Position numbers and translations under genes: made by a program. A stretch of DNA of 64,000 bases from Erythroxylum novogranatense (Eukaryota > Streptophyta > Magnoliopsida > Malpighiales > Erythroxylaceae): the NCBI GenBank assembly GCA_029891385.1, contig CM057225.1, positions 78,083,887-78,147,886 on the forward strand, given 5' to 3'. Below, piece by piece: positions 12,272 to 24,219 of the stretch. The notes below the pieces were generated by a model. The model was not told the DNA's origin, searched no databases, and saw nothing but the letters and a program-made list of their open reading frames with translations. Each line of letters starts with the position of its first letter. The stretch's first letter is position 1.

Positions 12272-12356
12272 TTTTTTTTGTAGAAAGTAACATATATATA
12301 TTAATAAAAATGAGGGTTCATACAAGAGAGAAAGCTATGTACAAAGCAAAACAAAA

Positions 12357-12475
12357 AGCCACAGGCGGCTCTCAAAACTGAAAACAGATAAGCCACAGAC
12401 GACTCTCAAAGTAAAATAAGCCACAGGCGGCTCTCAAAACGAAACACAAGCCACAGACGACTTAAAAAATAAAGC
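12357..12475 (-). repeat. Four short tandem units with hairpin potential in the LINE 3' UTR
   Basis: Units start at 12357, 12391, 12419 and 12449 with agccacaggcggct or agccacagacgact. On the LINE sense strand the first type reads agccgcctgtggct, an AGCC...GGCT inverted repeat that could form a small hairpin. The array lies within 200 bases of the poly(A). A role in template recognition by the reverse transcriptase is conceivable but not shown. Confidence 0.7.
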
Positions 12476-12725
12476 AAAATAACTAGGTAGAAAGCCTCCA
12501 GATATGCCTCTGCAGAACAGGTATCTGACAACGAGTCTCAAGGCCGAGAAGCCGGGAATGGAAGAGCTTAGTGATGTCCTCAATAATGTCGTGGGTGGAC
12601 CGATGTCGCCCATTGAAGATGCGGTTATTCTTCTTATACCAACAAAATTAGAAAATGGCTGAGAGGACTAACAGTGAAAGAAGGTGTCGGTAATCCTTGC
12701 GCTGGAAGAGATGAGTGTAAGCCCA

Positions 12726-15700
12726 CTAAAGAATAGGAACCCAAGAGGTTGAAGGCCAAGCAGTGTGGGTCTTCATCGAGAGGGAACCCCAAACAGCAGC
12801 AGAGAATCGGCACTGAAAGAAGAGGTGATCATGTGTCTCTATAGAAGTATCACAAAGCACACAAGTCAAGGATGTTAGGATGCCAAAAGACTGGAGCCTG
12901 TCCATGGTCCGAAGCTGCTCCTGCGATGCCAACCAGAGGATGAAGGAGTGTCATGGAATGTGCCCTGGAAACCACAATAAATGGTGGATCTGGTCCACTG
13001 GATGTCAGGATCTGAGAAGGTCCCAGGAAGAGTTGACAGAGAAGACTCCTGATGAGTGACCTCTCCAAACCCAACTATCGAACTGAAGCTGCGGTCGAAA
13101 GTGAACTGAGTCCCAAATCTGCTGCAGCTCATGACTCCCCTCCGGAAAAGCCCACTCCCTAGCATGAATGATCTCCAAAACTCGAGCATCCCAAGAGAGC
13201 CCAGCAGAAGATAACTCACGGAAGGAGAATCGGTCACATAGGGGGCCCTGATCTGGTAACCAGTAGTCCTGCCAAAGGGAAGTATCTCGCCCGTCACCTA
13301 TACAAGCTACGATAAGGCCTCTACACCACTCTCAGCTCAACAAAATCTTCCGCCAAACCCAGGAAGAGCTCGATGGGACCCAAATATGCCAAAAAGATCT
13401 ACCTCGCAGCAACACAACATATACCCACATAGTCCACGTGGAAGATCGGTCTGTGAATAGTCGCCACATATACTTAAGCGTGGCAGCCCTATTCCAATCC
13501 CTCATCCTCTTAACTCCAAGTCCACCCTCCCGTCTCGGAAAATAGACCGACTCCCATGCCACCTTAGCCCTAGTGTGGGACAATGAAGGACCCCTCCAGA
13601 GAAAAGCTGACAGAATACTCTCAATGCGGCGAGTGATGCTAGCAGGCAGTAGGAACATACCTGACCAGTAGACCTGTATAGAGAAGAGTACAGATCTAAT
13701 AAACTGCAGCCGACCCGCGTAAGTAAGAGAGGCTGAAGTCTACAGTCGAATCCAGGAGAGTATCCTCTCCACCAAAGGAATACAATCTGCATGCCGCAAC
13801 CTTGTAGTGATAAGCGGGACACCCAAGTAATGAATCGGGAGGCAACCAATCTGAATCCCGAGGATACTCTGTAAAGAGGAAACCTCTACCTCGGGGATCC
13901 CTGAAAAAAATGCCCAGCTCTTATCTGAGTTCGTGGCTAACCCGGAAACCCTCTCAAAAACTGTCAAAGCCTGGCGGATGATCTCAAGAGAATCTGAATC
14001 TGCACGACTAAAAATCATCAAATCATCAGCAAAATAGAGATGGGTGAGAGAAAGCTACCGACACCTCCAATGATAGCCATAGTCCAGAGATGTTGTCACC
14101 TCGCGTAGTATCCCACCTAGTCCCTCCATCGCCAGTACAAACAAATAAGGAGAAAGAGGGTCTCCCTATCGCACCCCCCGTGTGGCAGCAAAATAACCAT
14201 GAAGTGATCCGTTAAGAGCTACTGAGAAATGTGCAGAGCGGAGACATACCTCAATCCATCTGATAATGCTATCAGGAATTCCGATGGTCCTTAATCCCAA
14301 TAAAATGAACTCCCAACTGACTGTATCAAAAGCCTTACGAATATCAACCTTGATAGCACACCGTGGTGGTGACCGATCGAGGTGATAATCGTGCGTTAAC
14401 TCCTAGGTAAGAAAAATCGCATTTGCAATCTACCTCCCTTGGACAAACGCCATCTGAGCTCTCCCAATCACCTATGGTAGAACAACTTTAAACCGATTTG
14501 CAATGACCTTTGAGATACACTTGTAAAGGATATTTCAGCAAGAAATCGACCTAAAGTCACTCAAAGTCTGCGGGATCTCCACCTTGGGAACCAAGGTAAT
14601 CCTAGTAGAATTCACCCAGCGAGGCAACGCCGAGGTAGAGAAGAAATACCGCACTGCTGCTTTGAAATCTGCTCCGATAATATCCCAACACCTCTGAAAG
14701 AAGAAAGGGGTATAACCATCAGGTCCTGGAGCCTTATCCTCTGGAATGGAAAATAAGGCAAGACGGATCTCCTCATCCAAAACTGGACCCACCAATGACT
14801 GGACCATATCCTTAGGAATACGACGAGTGAAGAACCGAGCAGCATCAGCTGGAGGAAGCAAGGGGGAGAGCAAAGGATACCCTGAAAATAATCAATCGCC
14901 ATCTATCCCAGAGCTCCCTAATCTATGATAAAAGTGTCAGTCCCATCAAGCAACCCATGTACCTGGCCTCTGACCTGACGATGGATCAAGGATCGGTGGA
15001 AAAATTTAGTGTTCTGGTCGCCCAGAGCAAGCCACTGGATCCTAGATCTCTGTCGATAAAATGAATCCTTATCTTGTATCAGTCGATAGTACTGTCTAGC
15101 AAGGTCATGCTCTGCAATACCAAGATCAGGCGAGTGTGGGAAAGCATCAAGAGCTGCCTGAGCAGAGGCCCACTGGGTCCGTGCCTTCCTAACTCTTCTG
15201 GAAATATTACTGTAGTCCTGAAAGTGGAAGGACTTCAGCTCTCGCTTGAGCAGACCTAACCGGTGAGTTAAGCAAAACATCGGGTCTCCTCTCACTAGTG
15301 TAGCCCAAACTCTCCTAACAAGTTCTAAAAAGTAAGGATGATCAGCGCAACATTTCAGAAACTTGAAAGGAGTAGGAGGTCGAGGCCGCGGGGAGCCAAA
15401 ATGAACAACCAAAGAGCTGTGATCAGAAATATCACGCGGCAGAACCTCTATAAAGGTACTAGGCCATGAGGTGAGCCAAGTAGAGTTGCCAAAACTCTAA
15501 TCTAGTTGTCGAAGAATAGAAGCCGATCCCTCCCGACCATTATGCCAAGTACAATGCAGACCTCGATAAGGAAGTCGAAGCAACTCAGAATCATGTAGAC
15601 ACTCCCCAAACTCATCCATATGTCGATACCACCCGATATCGCCCCCGACTCTGTCCAAATGACTCAGAATGGCATTAAAATCACCTAGCACCAACCAAGG

Positions 15701-16099
15701 CATAGAACTAAATCGATCAGCCTGACCACGGAGAAAATCCTAAAGCTCTCGCCTAGTGCCCGAGTCTGTGGAGCCATAGACTACTGTAAGGCCAAAAGCA
15801 GAACCCTCTCATCGTTCAGTCACCTCACAATTGATACCCTGAAGAGTAGACACCGAATGTCGTACCTCAAACAGACTGGGGTCCCAACAAACTAGAATAC
15901 GACAAGCTACCTGATCCGTCAAATTACTCAGATAATCCCATCCACGGCAAGTAGCCGAGACTACACTCTCTAAAGAGGGAGAAACTACGTTGGTCTCCAA
16001 AAGACCAACTAATCCAAGATCATAATGCCCGATCCAATCTCGAACTGCTCTCTGAGTGTTGGGACCATTAAGGCCCCTAATATTCCAACTTCCTATCAT
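12726..16099 (-). pseudogene. LINE ORF2 remnant: endonuclease, reverse transcriptase, zf-RVT
   Basis: The likely start is the ATG at 16099 (MIGSWNIRGLNGP), the opening of an apurinic-type endonuclease. WLVLGDFNAIL at about 15690 is the endonuclease GDFN motif. The connector frame lies at 14918-15412. The RT begins with IPEDKAPGPDGYTPFFFQRCW (14535-14873), then the catalytic FADD region (a FADDLMIFSRADSDS-like reading near 14020) and NSDKSWAFFSG. The C-terminal CVLCDTSIETHDHLFFQC (12726-12932) is the zf-RVT domain. Fragments alternate between frames, so frameshifts and stops are common. An intact product would nick chromatin DNA and copy the LINE RNA there. Confidence 0.88.
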
Positions 16100-16131
16100 A
16101 GGAAATGGAATATAATAATTAGTCGGCGGAA

Positions 16132-17210
16132 TCAAAGAGAGGGGTGGGTCCCCTCACTCATTCTATCGCCTATCCACCCTAGAATAGGCAGGAGGCAAGG
16201 CATCCTGCTAGGGGTGGATCGCAACTCTGTAGAAATCACGGGGCTAGGCGTCCGACTCGGGCTAGCTCGTAACTCAGAAGAAGCAGAGTGCGTGGGCTCA
16301 GGTCGACATGGAGGTGGGGAAGACCGAACAGTAGTCGCAATGTCGGAAGCAACGGAGGACCCTGAGTCATCCCGAACAGGGGTTTGTATCACATCCCGGG
16401 CTACTGGGGAAGCTATAGGAGAAGATGGACGTAAAACTGGGTCAACAATCGGAGGCGCTACCGAAAGCAGGGGCACAGCTACAGGTGTGGGAGCCACAGG
16501 GGCCGGGAGCACCTCCCTAGTCACATTGGAAGCTAAGGGAGGTGTAGGGGCAGCTGGTAGCTCAGGTGCGGGTGGAGAGACCTTAGGTGCAGCAGCAGGT
16601 GGAGGGGCACAAGAGTGTCCAAAGACATGACACTTGAAACACCTCTTGGGTGTCCACTCATACTCGACCCGAACATGAATCGCCTTGTCACTCAGACAAC
16701 AATCAATCTTGAGTTCATGTAGCAGCTCATCTGTAGCAGTTAACTCTACACAAACTCGAGCAAAGGAGAGGCAGGTCCTATTAGCAGTGTAACGATCACA
16801 GCTAAGGGGACGCCCAATAAGGAAAGGGCAGGTCATGTAATCTAACCCACACTGGCACTCAAGACACCTGGGATTTATCAATGATAAAACGAGGGTGCCA
16901 CTGCTATAAAACCATGAATTTACCACCAAAAAATTAGGGGCCCTGTTCGAGGACCGACTGTAAAGTCTCCTCGGACTGAAAACGGAACAGAAAAAACCCA
17001 GTACTAGTAGAAATAACATCCTCCAAGTCAAGGGTCTTCCAAACCCTCGTCGCAAGAGATTGCATAGTAGAAAAAGGCAGATTATGCCCAGGAAAAAACC
17101 TGACTAAGCATCAAGTCCATTGGTGAAGATTACCGACTATAGGTTGACTTGGGAGCGCCACTCGCCCAGACGATTTAGCACGGGATTTACCCGAAAGTCT
17201 AAAACTAGCA
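16132..17210 (-). pseudogene. LINE ORF1 remnant: DUF4283-like RNA-binding protein with a cysteine knuckle
   Basis: The N-terminal part is best read in a frame containing SSGRVALPSQPIVGNLHQWT, a stop, then FFPGHNLPF, TMQSLATRVWKTLDLEDV and GFFLFRFQSEETLQS, typical of the plant LINE ORF1 domain. After frame changes the 307-aa frame ending at 16132 adds CPFLIGRPLSCDRYTANRTC, FARVCVEL, HVRVEYEWTPKRC and CFKCHVFGHSC. The knuckle has H-x-C rather than the usual H-x4-C spacing, so it may be altered. A proline/alanine-rich tail follows. Intact ORF1 coats LINE RNA. ORF1 and ORF2 nearly touch, as usual in plant L1 elements. Confidence 0.82.
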
Positions 17211-17222
17211 TTCAAAGTGGAA

Positions 17223-18207
17223 AATCGGGAAAATTACTATAAATTTCCCTAAAGATATCGGATTAGGGTGTTCTTTGAATGGTTCAAAAGAGGACTTCAA
17301 GATTTACAACTTGTATGAAGACTTTAAAGACAGATTCTATGGTCTAGAGGATCAAAAATGGATTAGACAATAGTATATAGAAAGAGAAGTTTCGATCAAT
17401 AACAGAAGAAGCAGAAGGTCAAACATAGACGATATAACGTCATCACAGATGATACATTTTACAAACGATATAACATCATCACATACAGTACATCTTTACA
17501 AGTGATATGATGTCATCATAGATGATATGACGTCATCTCAGACGATACTATCTATACTCCTGAACATCTCCACTTATAAAGACCATAACTTTCAACTCCA
17601 ATGTCCAAAATTCTCATGCTATATACCGTTGGAAAGATAAAAGAAAGAACTACAACTTTATAGGAGAAAATATTTTCTAAGTCTTTCCAAATTAATCCAA
17701 AATTTTCCCTGAATTCAGAATATCAACTTTACATTCACCCACCAATGTACTACACCCAGTTCTCAACTTCATGAGAAATTTTAAGATTCTTATAAATAGA
17801 ATTTAAATTCAATGTCTTCATAAGAAACGTAGTCATATATTTGTAGTTTAATCCAAATTAAGAATCATCGCGTTTAGATAACCAGAGAAAAAGTTATGGC
17901 TAAAAGACTTAAGCATACTCTGTGAATATTTTCCAGATCAACCACCCATTTTGTTTCACAATCTTTCCTTAACACAATTCATACCAAGATCACCTTTTCT
18001 ACTTCATTTACTCCTCATTCTCAACTTCATTTCAAATCAATATCATCCAAAGAAAATATAGTCTATGATTAATCATGAACACCAATAATAGAACATACAC
18101 ATATGTCATATTCTTCATCAACTTACTACACAAATTCAACTTCATTTTTGCTTTCATTTTACTTCTAACCTTTACCTTAATTCTTCCCATTTCAAAATCT
18201 CTTATCC
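17223..18207. repeat. Long direct repeat, right copy, flanking the LINE
   Basis: This 985-base counterpart of 11281-12271 starts right after the LINE 5' end and ends at atctcttatcc, where the LTR continues with actaaaagtacc. It includes an exact TGACGTCA at 17528-17535. Small differences from the left copy, including a short duplication near 11350 present only on the left, show that both have decayed for some time. Confidence 0.8.
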
Positions 18208-18385
18208 ACTAAAAGTACCAAAGAAAAATATGAATCTATCGACATTTCTCATTCACTACCTTACTCTTGTCTATCATTTCTAATTCAAGAATTTTCATCA
18301 TTTGTTCTTTACTCACGACTAATTACCAAAATTTCTCATTTAATAGTTCTAGTCTTCTAAGAAAAGTTCGAGGTCCAATAGTCAA

Positions 18386-19510
18386 AACTAGTGCAGTTGT
18401 AAGTATGTTCTTTAATTCCTAAAAACTGCTCTAGCACTCCTCTCTCCATATAAATTTCTAATTCTTTCTTATCAATTTGAAAAATGAAGCTGCTATTATG
18501 GAAAAGCCCTCTACAAGCTTTCAATAATACCCGACTAATCCCAAGAAACTTCTCACTTCAGCTACATTCTTAGGTGCTTCCTATTTCACAACCACTTCTA
18601 TCTTCCTCGGATCCACATGTACTCCTTACTCTGAAACTACATGTCTAAGAAATGTCCAAAATTCACATTTGTCGAATTTGGCATACAACTCATTCTTCCT
18701 CAATGTCTCCAAAAAAATTCTTAAATGTTCCTCATGTTCCTTATCACTCTTAGAATAGACCAAAATATCATCAATAAAAACAATGATAAATTGATCTAAG
18801 AAAGGCTTAAAGACTCTATTAATCAAATCCATGAAAGTTGTAGGTGCATTTATCAACCTAAAAGGCATGACCAAGAACTCAAAGCGAGCATACCGTGTTT
18901 TAAAAACAATCTTTGACACATCAGACTCCTTTATCCTCAACTGATAGTAACCTGATCTCAAATCTATCTTTAAAAATACCCTTGCCCTTTGTAACTAATC
19001 AAACAAGTCATCTATGCGTAGAAGTGGATATATGTTCTTAATGGTGACATGGTTAAGCTTCCTATAATCTACACACATTCACAATGATCTGTCTTTCTTC
19101 TTCACAAAAAGGATCGGAGCTCCCTAAGGTGAAGAGCTTGACCTAATATATCCTTTCTCTAACAAATCTTCCAGTTGCTCCTTAAGCTTCTTCAATTCCA
19201 TTGGAGCTATTCTATAAGGTAGAATTAAAATTGGCGTTGTGCCTAGAAGAAGATCATTGGGAAATTCAATTTCCTTTGGTGGTGATAGTCCTAGTAACTC
19301 CTCTAGAAAGACATCCAGTAATTCCACGATCACTGATATATCTTCTAACTTCCCTCTATCTACCCTCATGTCTACCACATAGACTAAAAATGCTTCACAC
19401 CCTTTCCTCATCATTTTCTCTGCCATCAAAGCTGAAACAATTCTTGATGAGCTAAATTTTTTGTTTCCCATAAACATCACCATTTTTCCATCATCCAGCT
19501 CAAACTCCAC
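18386..19510 (-). pseudogene. Reverse transcriptase of the Tekay-like element
   Basis: The frame 19124-19510 holds the linker after the protease and the RT start: LPYRIAPMELKKLKEQLEDL, then LEKGYIRSSSSP, then, after a stop, GAPILFVKKKDRSLRMCVDY. The frame 18626-18961 reads [46 protein letters not shown] and the catalytic [15 protein letters not shown]. Beyond it, RSFLGLVGYYRKLV and FIWREEC...ELKNILTTA lead to RNase H, which resumes at 8617 across the solo LTR. The aspartate pair of the active site is present, but several TGA/TAG stops remain. Confidence 0.9.
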
Positions 19511-19963
19511 TATCTTTTGTTTGCAATCTACGTTGGCATTATATTTTTATGAGGCGTCCATACCCAAAATCATATATAATCCTCCCATCTTCAGTGGCAT
19601 TAAATCAATCACTATATGTCCCATACCAATATGTATCTCATAGTCTCTATAAGCTTGACTAATCATAATATACTGGTCGATTGGAGTACTCACCATCAAA
19701 GGAGTATCCAATGGGCTCAAATCTCTAGCATACACAGTTTTACCAGATGAAATAAAGGAGTGGGTAGAACCTAGATCAATCGAAACAGTCATATCATCAT
19801 CAAATAATTTAATCATACCAGTCACAACTTCTGGAGTGGTCTTTGTGTCCTCCCGTGTCATTGCAAACACTCTAGCTAGTGCTTGCCCCCTTAGTCTTCC
19901 TGGAGGATTCACCCTCCTAGCTGCATCAGAGCTACCCACTTCAGTTGCAGTCTTATGCCCCAC
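19511..19963 (-). pseudogene. Aspartic protease of the Tekay-like element
   Basis: The minus frame 19547-19963 reads VVTGMIKLFDDDMTVSIDL, then GSTHSFIS and, about 70 residues later, GGLYMILGMDA. This matches retroviral-type aspartic proteases of plant Ty3 elements, where the active site is usually DSGATHSFIS and the second motif is D-x-I-L-G-M-D. Here the serine after the catalytic aspartate has become leucine, which should impair it. It cleaves Gag-Pol in intact elements. Confidence 0.83.
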
Positions 19964-20432
19964 TGCTCAGTTCTCTTCAAAGCTTGCATTTGTGTTCCCT
20001 CTCTTCTTGGATGCTGCGAACACTCTCTAGCCATGTGCCCCTTCTCTCCATATTTGAAACAAGCTTCAATCAGCCTGTAACATTCCCCTCTATAGAACTT
20101 GCCGTAATGATCAAACTTAGGTACAAAAGACTTATCCCCTTCTCCTCTTTTACTACCTCCCGTCGTTGAGGCTTAATGAGAAACTGTAGAAGTCCTCATA
20201 GGTCTAGGCCCACTTGCACCACTGTTCCTCTCCTCAGACAACATAAGGAAAGTCCTGACACTCTTTTCAGGTATAGAAGTACCACCTCCCTTCTTAAACT
20301 GTTCTCTCCCCTTTCTATTTTTACTCAAGACGCTCTTTATGTTCTCCATGTTCTCAACGCTTAAAGCCGCTTCAACCAACTGTTGAAAATCATAAAAATT
20401 TTGCATAACCACTTTCTCTCAGATAGATAGAT
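19964..20432 (-). pseudogene. Gag C-terminal part with a damaged zinc knuckle (Tekay-like)
   Basis: The minus strand reads NFYDFQQLVEAALSVEN, a serine- and charge-rich linker, then CFKYGEKGHMAREC. The usual CCHC knuckle is CxxC-x4-H-x4-C, and here the second cysteine is tyrosine (TGT to TAT). The knuckle binds genomic RNA in intact Gag. The gag reading stops at 20437, where the Athila/Tat-type element has inserted, and resumes at 29443. Confidence 0.82.
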
Positions 20433-20437
20433 GTAAC

Positions 20438-21930
20438 TGATTGAGCCAAATTTATACTATAAATTGGCCCTAATTTCTTAATTGATTATGCACTTGTTGA
20501 CTCCTAATTCATGATTTTTGTGCTTAAATTGGTTCCTCATATCGAGCTTTTATAATTTGCACATTGTCAGTATTTTGTTGTCATTTGATATTAATTTCTG
20601 CATAACTTTTATTGGGACAATTGATACGGCAAATGTGTTGTATTTTTGTAGGAACAAAGGAGTCAACAAGAGAAAGTCAATATCTTGTGAGAAGCCATCC
20701 ATTCGCTTGGGCGAACCAACGCAGCCATTATTGTGGCGAATTTATTAGTGTAAATTAATTAAATGTCATGACGAGTGACCATTCTTCATTCGCCAGCGTG
20801 AATGCCGCCATTAGTCATGACGAATGTCGGATACCCGACCTAAAATAGCAAAATTATCCTTTGTTTCGACCCAGCCCGCGCAGACTTCCTATAAAACCTT
20901 CTATTTTAGGTTAAATGAGGGACGGCCGCAATCCCGAGGGAACACTTCTCCTTCTTCGCTTTTTCTCTGTGTCTCTAATAGGTTTAGTTTTCTTATTTTA
21001 CAGGTAGGCGACCACCAACGAAGAACATCCGCGATAACAACACTTCCATTTCTCATCTTGACACCATTCCTATTACATCACTTTCGCGGTCGTTGGAGCC
21101 ATAGGTAGCTTTGGAGTTCCAGCGAAGATGGCTTCTTCCACGATTATGCAAGGCTAAGGTTTCCGTCTCCCGAAAATGTAGCGAAGGTCGGAGTTCCATG
21201 AGCTTCAAGGGGTAATCAACCATTGTTTTAGATTTCTGTCATATTTTGTAAAACCTCCGAGTTGGAGATTGCGATATATGATGGATTGAATCCGGTTATA
21301 GTTTAATCGGATGTTAAACTTTAATTTATGGTGTGGATTAGTTTACATTGGATGTTGTTCGAAATACATGAAGTTTCGTGTATGTTAAATGATTTGCATG
21401 GGTTAATTTAATCTACCTAGTTGTGTTTGATTGAATTGATTGTGTTTCATCTGGTTAACTTTGTTGCATAAATTAGTCCATGTCATACACTAAGGGTTTT
21501 AACAAGATTTAATTAATCGAGTTGATTAATTAAATTCTTGGACTTAACGAGTTATTAAGGTTGTGTTTTCAAAACTTAGCGGTTTCAAACCCCACATTTA
21601 TTTTGAGCGATGATGACCCGAGCCACATTTTAGGAGAGTTTTAGTTAATTGTTTTCAATCTCGATTATTTTCAATTGTCTCGATTATTCTAAAATCCCAA
21701 AAAAATATTTGATTCAGCTTTGCTTTCTTTAGTTTAAAAGATCAAGCCAAAACCCCCTTTAATTGCTTTAATTGCATGCATCATTAGACTAGGCTAGTCT
21801 TAAGATCAATTCTATACTGGTTCCTTGAGAGTCGACCCGAGGTTGCACCCTGTGTTACAATTCTTGGTATAAATTGATTTTGACCGATTTCCAAGGATCA
21901 ATCTTAGGATTGAACGATAAGCCGCGAACA
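20438..21930 (+). repeat. 5' LTR of the Athila/Tat-type element
   Basis: The LTR is 1493 bp, starting tgattgagcc and ending gccgcgaaca directly before the primer-binding site. Differences from the 3' LTR are often small indels clustered at CG-rich words such as attcgccgcg or tcgcgacgaa, near 20700-20830. Confidence 0.88.
20890..20896 (+). promoter_or_regulatory. TATA box in the 5' LTR
   Basis: tataaaa lies in the context cttcctataaaaccttc. The same context is kept in the 3' LTR at 28399-28405. Transcription would start about 30 bases downstream. Confidence 0.6.
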
Positions 21931-21933
21931 AAT

Positions 21934-21951
21934 TGGCGTCGTTGTCGGGGA
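21934..21951 (+). other. Primer-binding site, tRNA-Asp type
   Basis: tggcgtcgttgtcgggga follows the LTR end after three bases. Intact Athila/Tat elements have tggcgccgttgccgggga, so this copy carries two C to T changes. Confidence 0.8.
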
Positions 21952-22433
21952 ATCAAATTAATTGGTTTTCTAGGTTAGCCAAGTCATTTTGTTTTTGCAT
22001 CTTATTTGTTTTAGTTTACATGTTAATTTTCATTGTTTGCATCTCTTAAGTGTTGGTTTATTTGCTTGTGTTTTGTGATTTCGATTCTGTTTTGCTTTAA
22101 GTGTTTAGTTCGATTGTTTCAGTTTATTGTTCTTAATTTCGAGTGATTGTGCTTTGCTCTGATTCTTGGCTGCGACGAGTTCATCATTCGTCGCAACGAG
22201 TTCATCTTTCATCGCAACGATTTTATATATTCGTCGCCACGACTTTTCGAATTTTGCTCTATTCGCCGCAGCTAGTTCCTACGAGCCGCGACGAACCGTG
22301 TGAATTTCAGCCTTGTTTTATCCGCTGTCGTTTTAGTGAGCTAATTTAGGAGAACTTCTTTTGTGCATGCCCGTAGACTTAGGTTAGTTCATTTCAACTT
22401 GAAATCGGCGATACTTAAGGAAGCGTGGGAAGA

Positions 22434-24083
22434 AGGATGTAAGAGAGCAACCAACCCTTAGCACACTAGAACATCAAGTAGGAGAAATGGTGGCGTCAAG
22501 AATTTCCGGTCACCAACCTAGGAGCGGAGATCATGGATTAAATGGTGATCGGAAAGAGTCGATGAGAACATAGGAACAACAGCGAGAACGATCGGTGAAG
22601 CTACGACCTCGGACGTCAATTATGACCCTTCACATGCACTGCCCGAACTTCGACGTGAATTTCAAAGTTAAGGGCTATTGATTAATTCTCTCCCAAATTT
22701 CACGGTTTGTCGGGAGAAGATCCTACATGCATTTACAAGTTACCGGCAATGATTTGTCAAAGCATGAAACCCGTAGGAGCTCCCTAGATCATGTCTTTGT
22801 GGAAGGTGTTTCACTTATCCCTAGAAGGAAAGGCAGGGAGTGGTACATGAGCCTCCCAAGGTATGTCATGAATGCCTACCATAGTTGGGCCAACTTGAGA
22901 AAAGCTTTCTGGAAAAGTATTTTCCAGCCTCGAGAACGTCGTCGATGAGGAAAGAAATCTATTACGCCAAGCAAGACTATGACGAGTCCTTGTATGATTT
23001 TTGGAGCAGATTTCAGGATCTGTTGTCTCGGTGCCCCATCATCAAATTCTGATGAGCGACTTGTTCAATATTTCTATGATGGGGTGAAGAATCGTGAAAA
23101 GGGAATGTTAGATCTTTGCTTGGGAGGATCGTTGATCGACCTCACCGCACCAAGCGTGGGCCTTGATCAAGAGGATGGCCCTCGACCATCGGCAGATAGT
23201 GTTCATGATTCGGGAATGTTCATGAAGTAGGAGCCATGTCATTTCGGACAAAAGGATGGAAAGCACGGAATCAAAGGTCGATTCCTAGAGCATAGGATAA
23301 CTTCACGGTTGTCCTCGATTACTGGTGGTGAAGAATTTGAATGTGCATTGCCTTCATCTTCCATTTGATTGACCGCACCCGATTCATGAATCTTGTGGGT
23401 CGGTGATGCACATTTCTAGTGTCTCGCCGGAAGGTATGAAGAAGTTTACATTGTCTACCCGGAAGACAAAATCCTAAGTGGGACCCGTACTCCAGCACGT
23501 ACAATGAGGGATGGAGATCCCATCCGAATTTTAGTTGGAGGAATAATGAGGGAAGAGCACCCAACCGCTTTCAACAAGGAGGTGGAGCTGGACCATCCAC
23601 AAACCAGTTCCAGATCGTGAAGCATTGGCGGTGCAACCACAACCACCGAAGGAGGAAACCAACCAGCTTCTGCATGGTATGATGACGTTGATGAAGGAAG
23701 AAAGAGCCTCTACAGCTAATCAGTTCAATGCCATCACAAACTTAATCCAGCAGGACTCCTCGAAGAATGCTGCGCGTTTTACTACCTTGGAAAAGCGAAT
23801 GGATCAATGGGAGACCAAGGCAGAAAACCTGAACTCATACGTCACTCAGTTATCCAACAACTTGAGTGAAAATCAAGCGAGGAGTAGCAGATCAATTTCC
23901 TCCAACACGGTCATAAATCCGAAAAGCCTGAAAGCAATTGAATTAAGGAGTAGAAAGAAAGTACAATTTAGCATCCCTGAAGAAGAAGAATGCGTCGAAG
24001 AAATTGAGGTTGAAGAGACACCTCAAGTAAGAGAAAAGAAGGTCATCGCGATCGAGAGTGATCGCGAAGAAGAATTGTCTTGA
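22434..24083 (+). pseudogene. Gag remnant of the Athila/Tat-type element
   Basis: Conserved Retrotrans_gag phrases are scattered over three frames: LLINSLPNFTVCREKILHAF near 22670, then KAREWYMSLPR-like sequence, AYHSWANLRKAF, then KQDYDESLYDFWSRFQDLL and a CPHH-like stretch near 22990. The longest frame (23625-24083, 152 aa) is the helical C-terminal part, with KEETNQLLHGMMTLMKEERA, RFTTLEKRMDQWETKAENLN and NPKSLKAIELRSRKK, close to the NPK...AITLRSGK signature of this clade. I see no zinc knuckle. At least four frame breaks are needed. Confidence 0.78.
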
Positions 24084-24219
24084 AGAAAGAAGAAATCAAC
24101 CATTGAGGAAATAGAGCAACCATCAAGCGATCCATGAGAAAGTGTTGCAAAGGAAAATCTAGTAGAAGTGAAGTAACCAGGGGAAGTGAACTTAAGGATC
24201 TCCTTTCCAAATTCTTACT

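Larger units (their letters stand above)
12272..17222 (-). mobile_element. L1-type LINE, degenerate and probably 5'-truncated
   Basis: This is a 4951-bp minus-strand insertion. Its 3' end is an eight-base poly(A) (poly(T) at 12272-12279), preceded by a plant L1-like tail with a TA-rich stretch. It encodes an ORF1 with a DUF4283-like region and a knuckle-like cysteine motif, and an ORF2 with endonuclease, reverse transcriptase and a C-terminal zf-RVT domain. Every frame is broken. It lies within the solo LTR at 8618-18380 and is flanked by the 990-bp direct repeat. Intact plant L1 elements are usually 6 to 7 kb, so the 5' end is probably missing. Confidence 0.9.
8618..18380 (-). repeat. Old solo gypsy LTR split by a LINE, with an internal long direct repeat
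   Basis: The insertion boundary is set by the Tekay reading frame and by TSD gtcaa at 8613-8617 and 18381-18385. Its termini look like decayed tgttggac...gtccaaca ends (ttctagaac...ggtccaata). It contains the splice-acceptor-like block (8925-8985), block A (9222-9282), TC-rich sequence, a diverged tandem array (about 10300-11500) and TGACG-type words, all also present in the Tekay LTRs but in a different order. Without the LINE and one copy of the 990-bp repeat it would be about 3.8 kb. No gag or pol belongs to it, so solo LTR is the simplest reading. Confidence 0.7.

Noticed and set aside
16025..16630. 201-aa plus-strand frame rich in glycine and alanine
   Set aside because: It lies exactly antisense to the proline/alanine-rich tail of LINE ORF1, so its length is a shadow of that composition.
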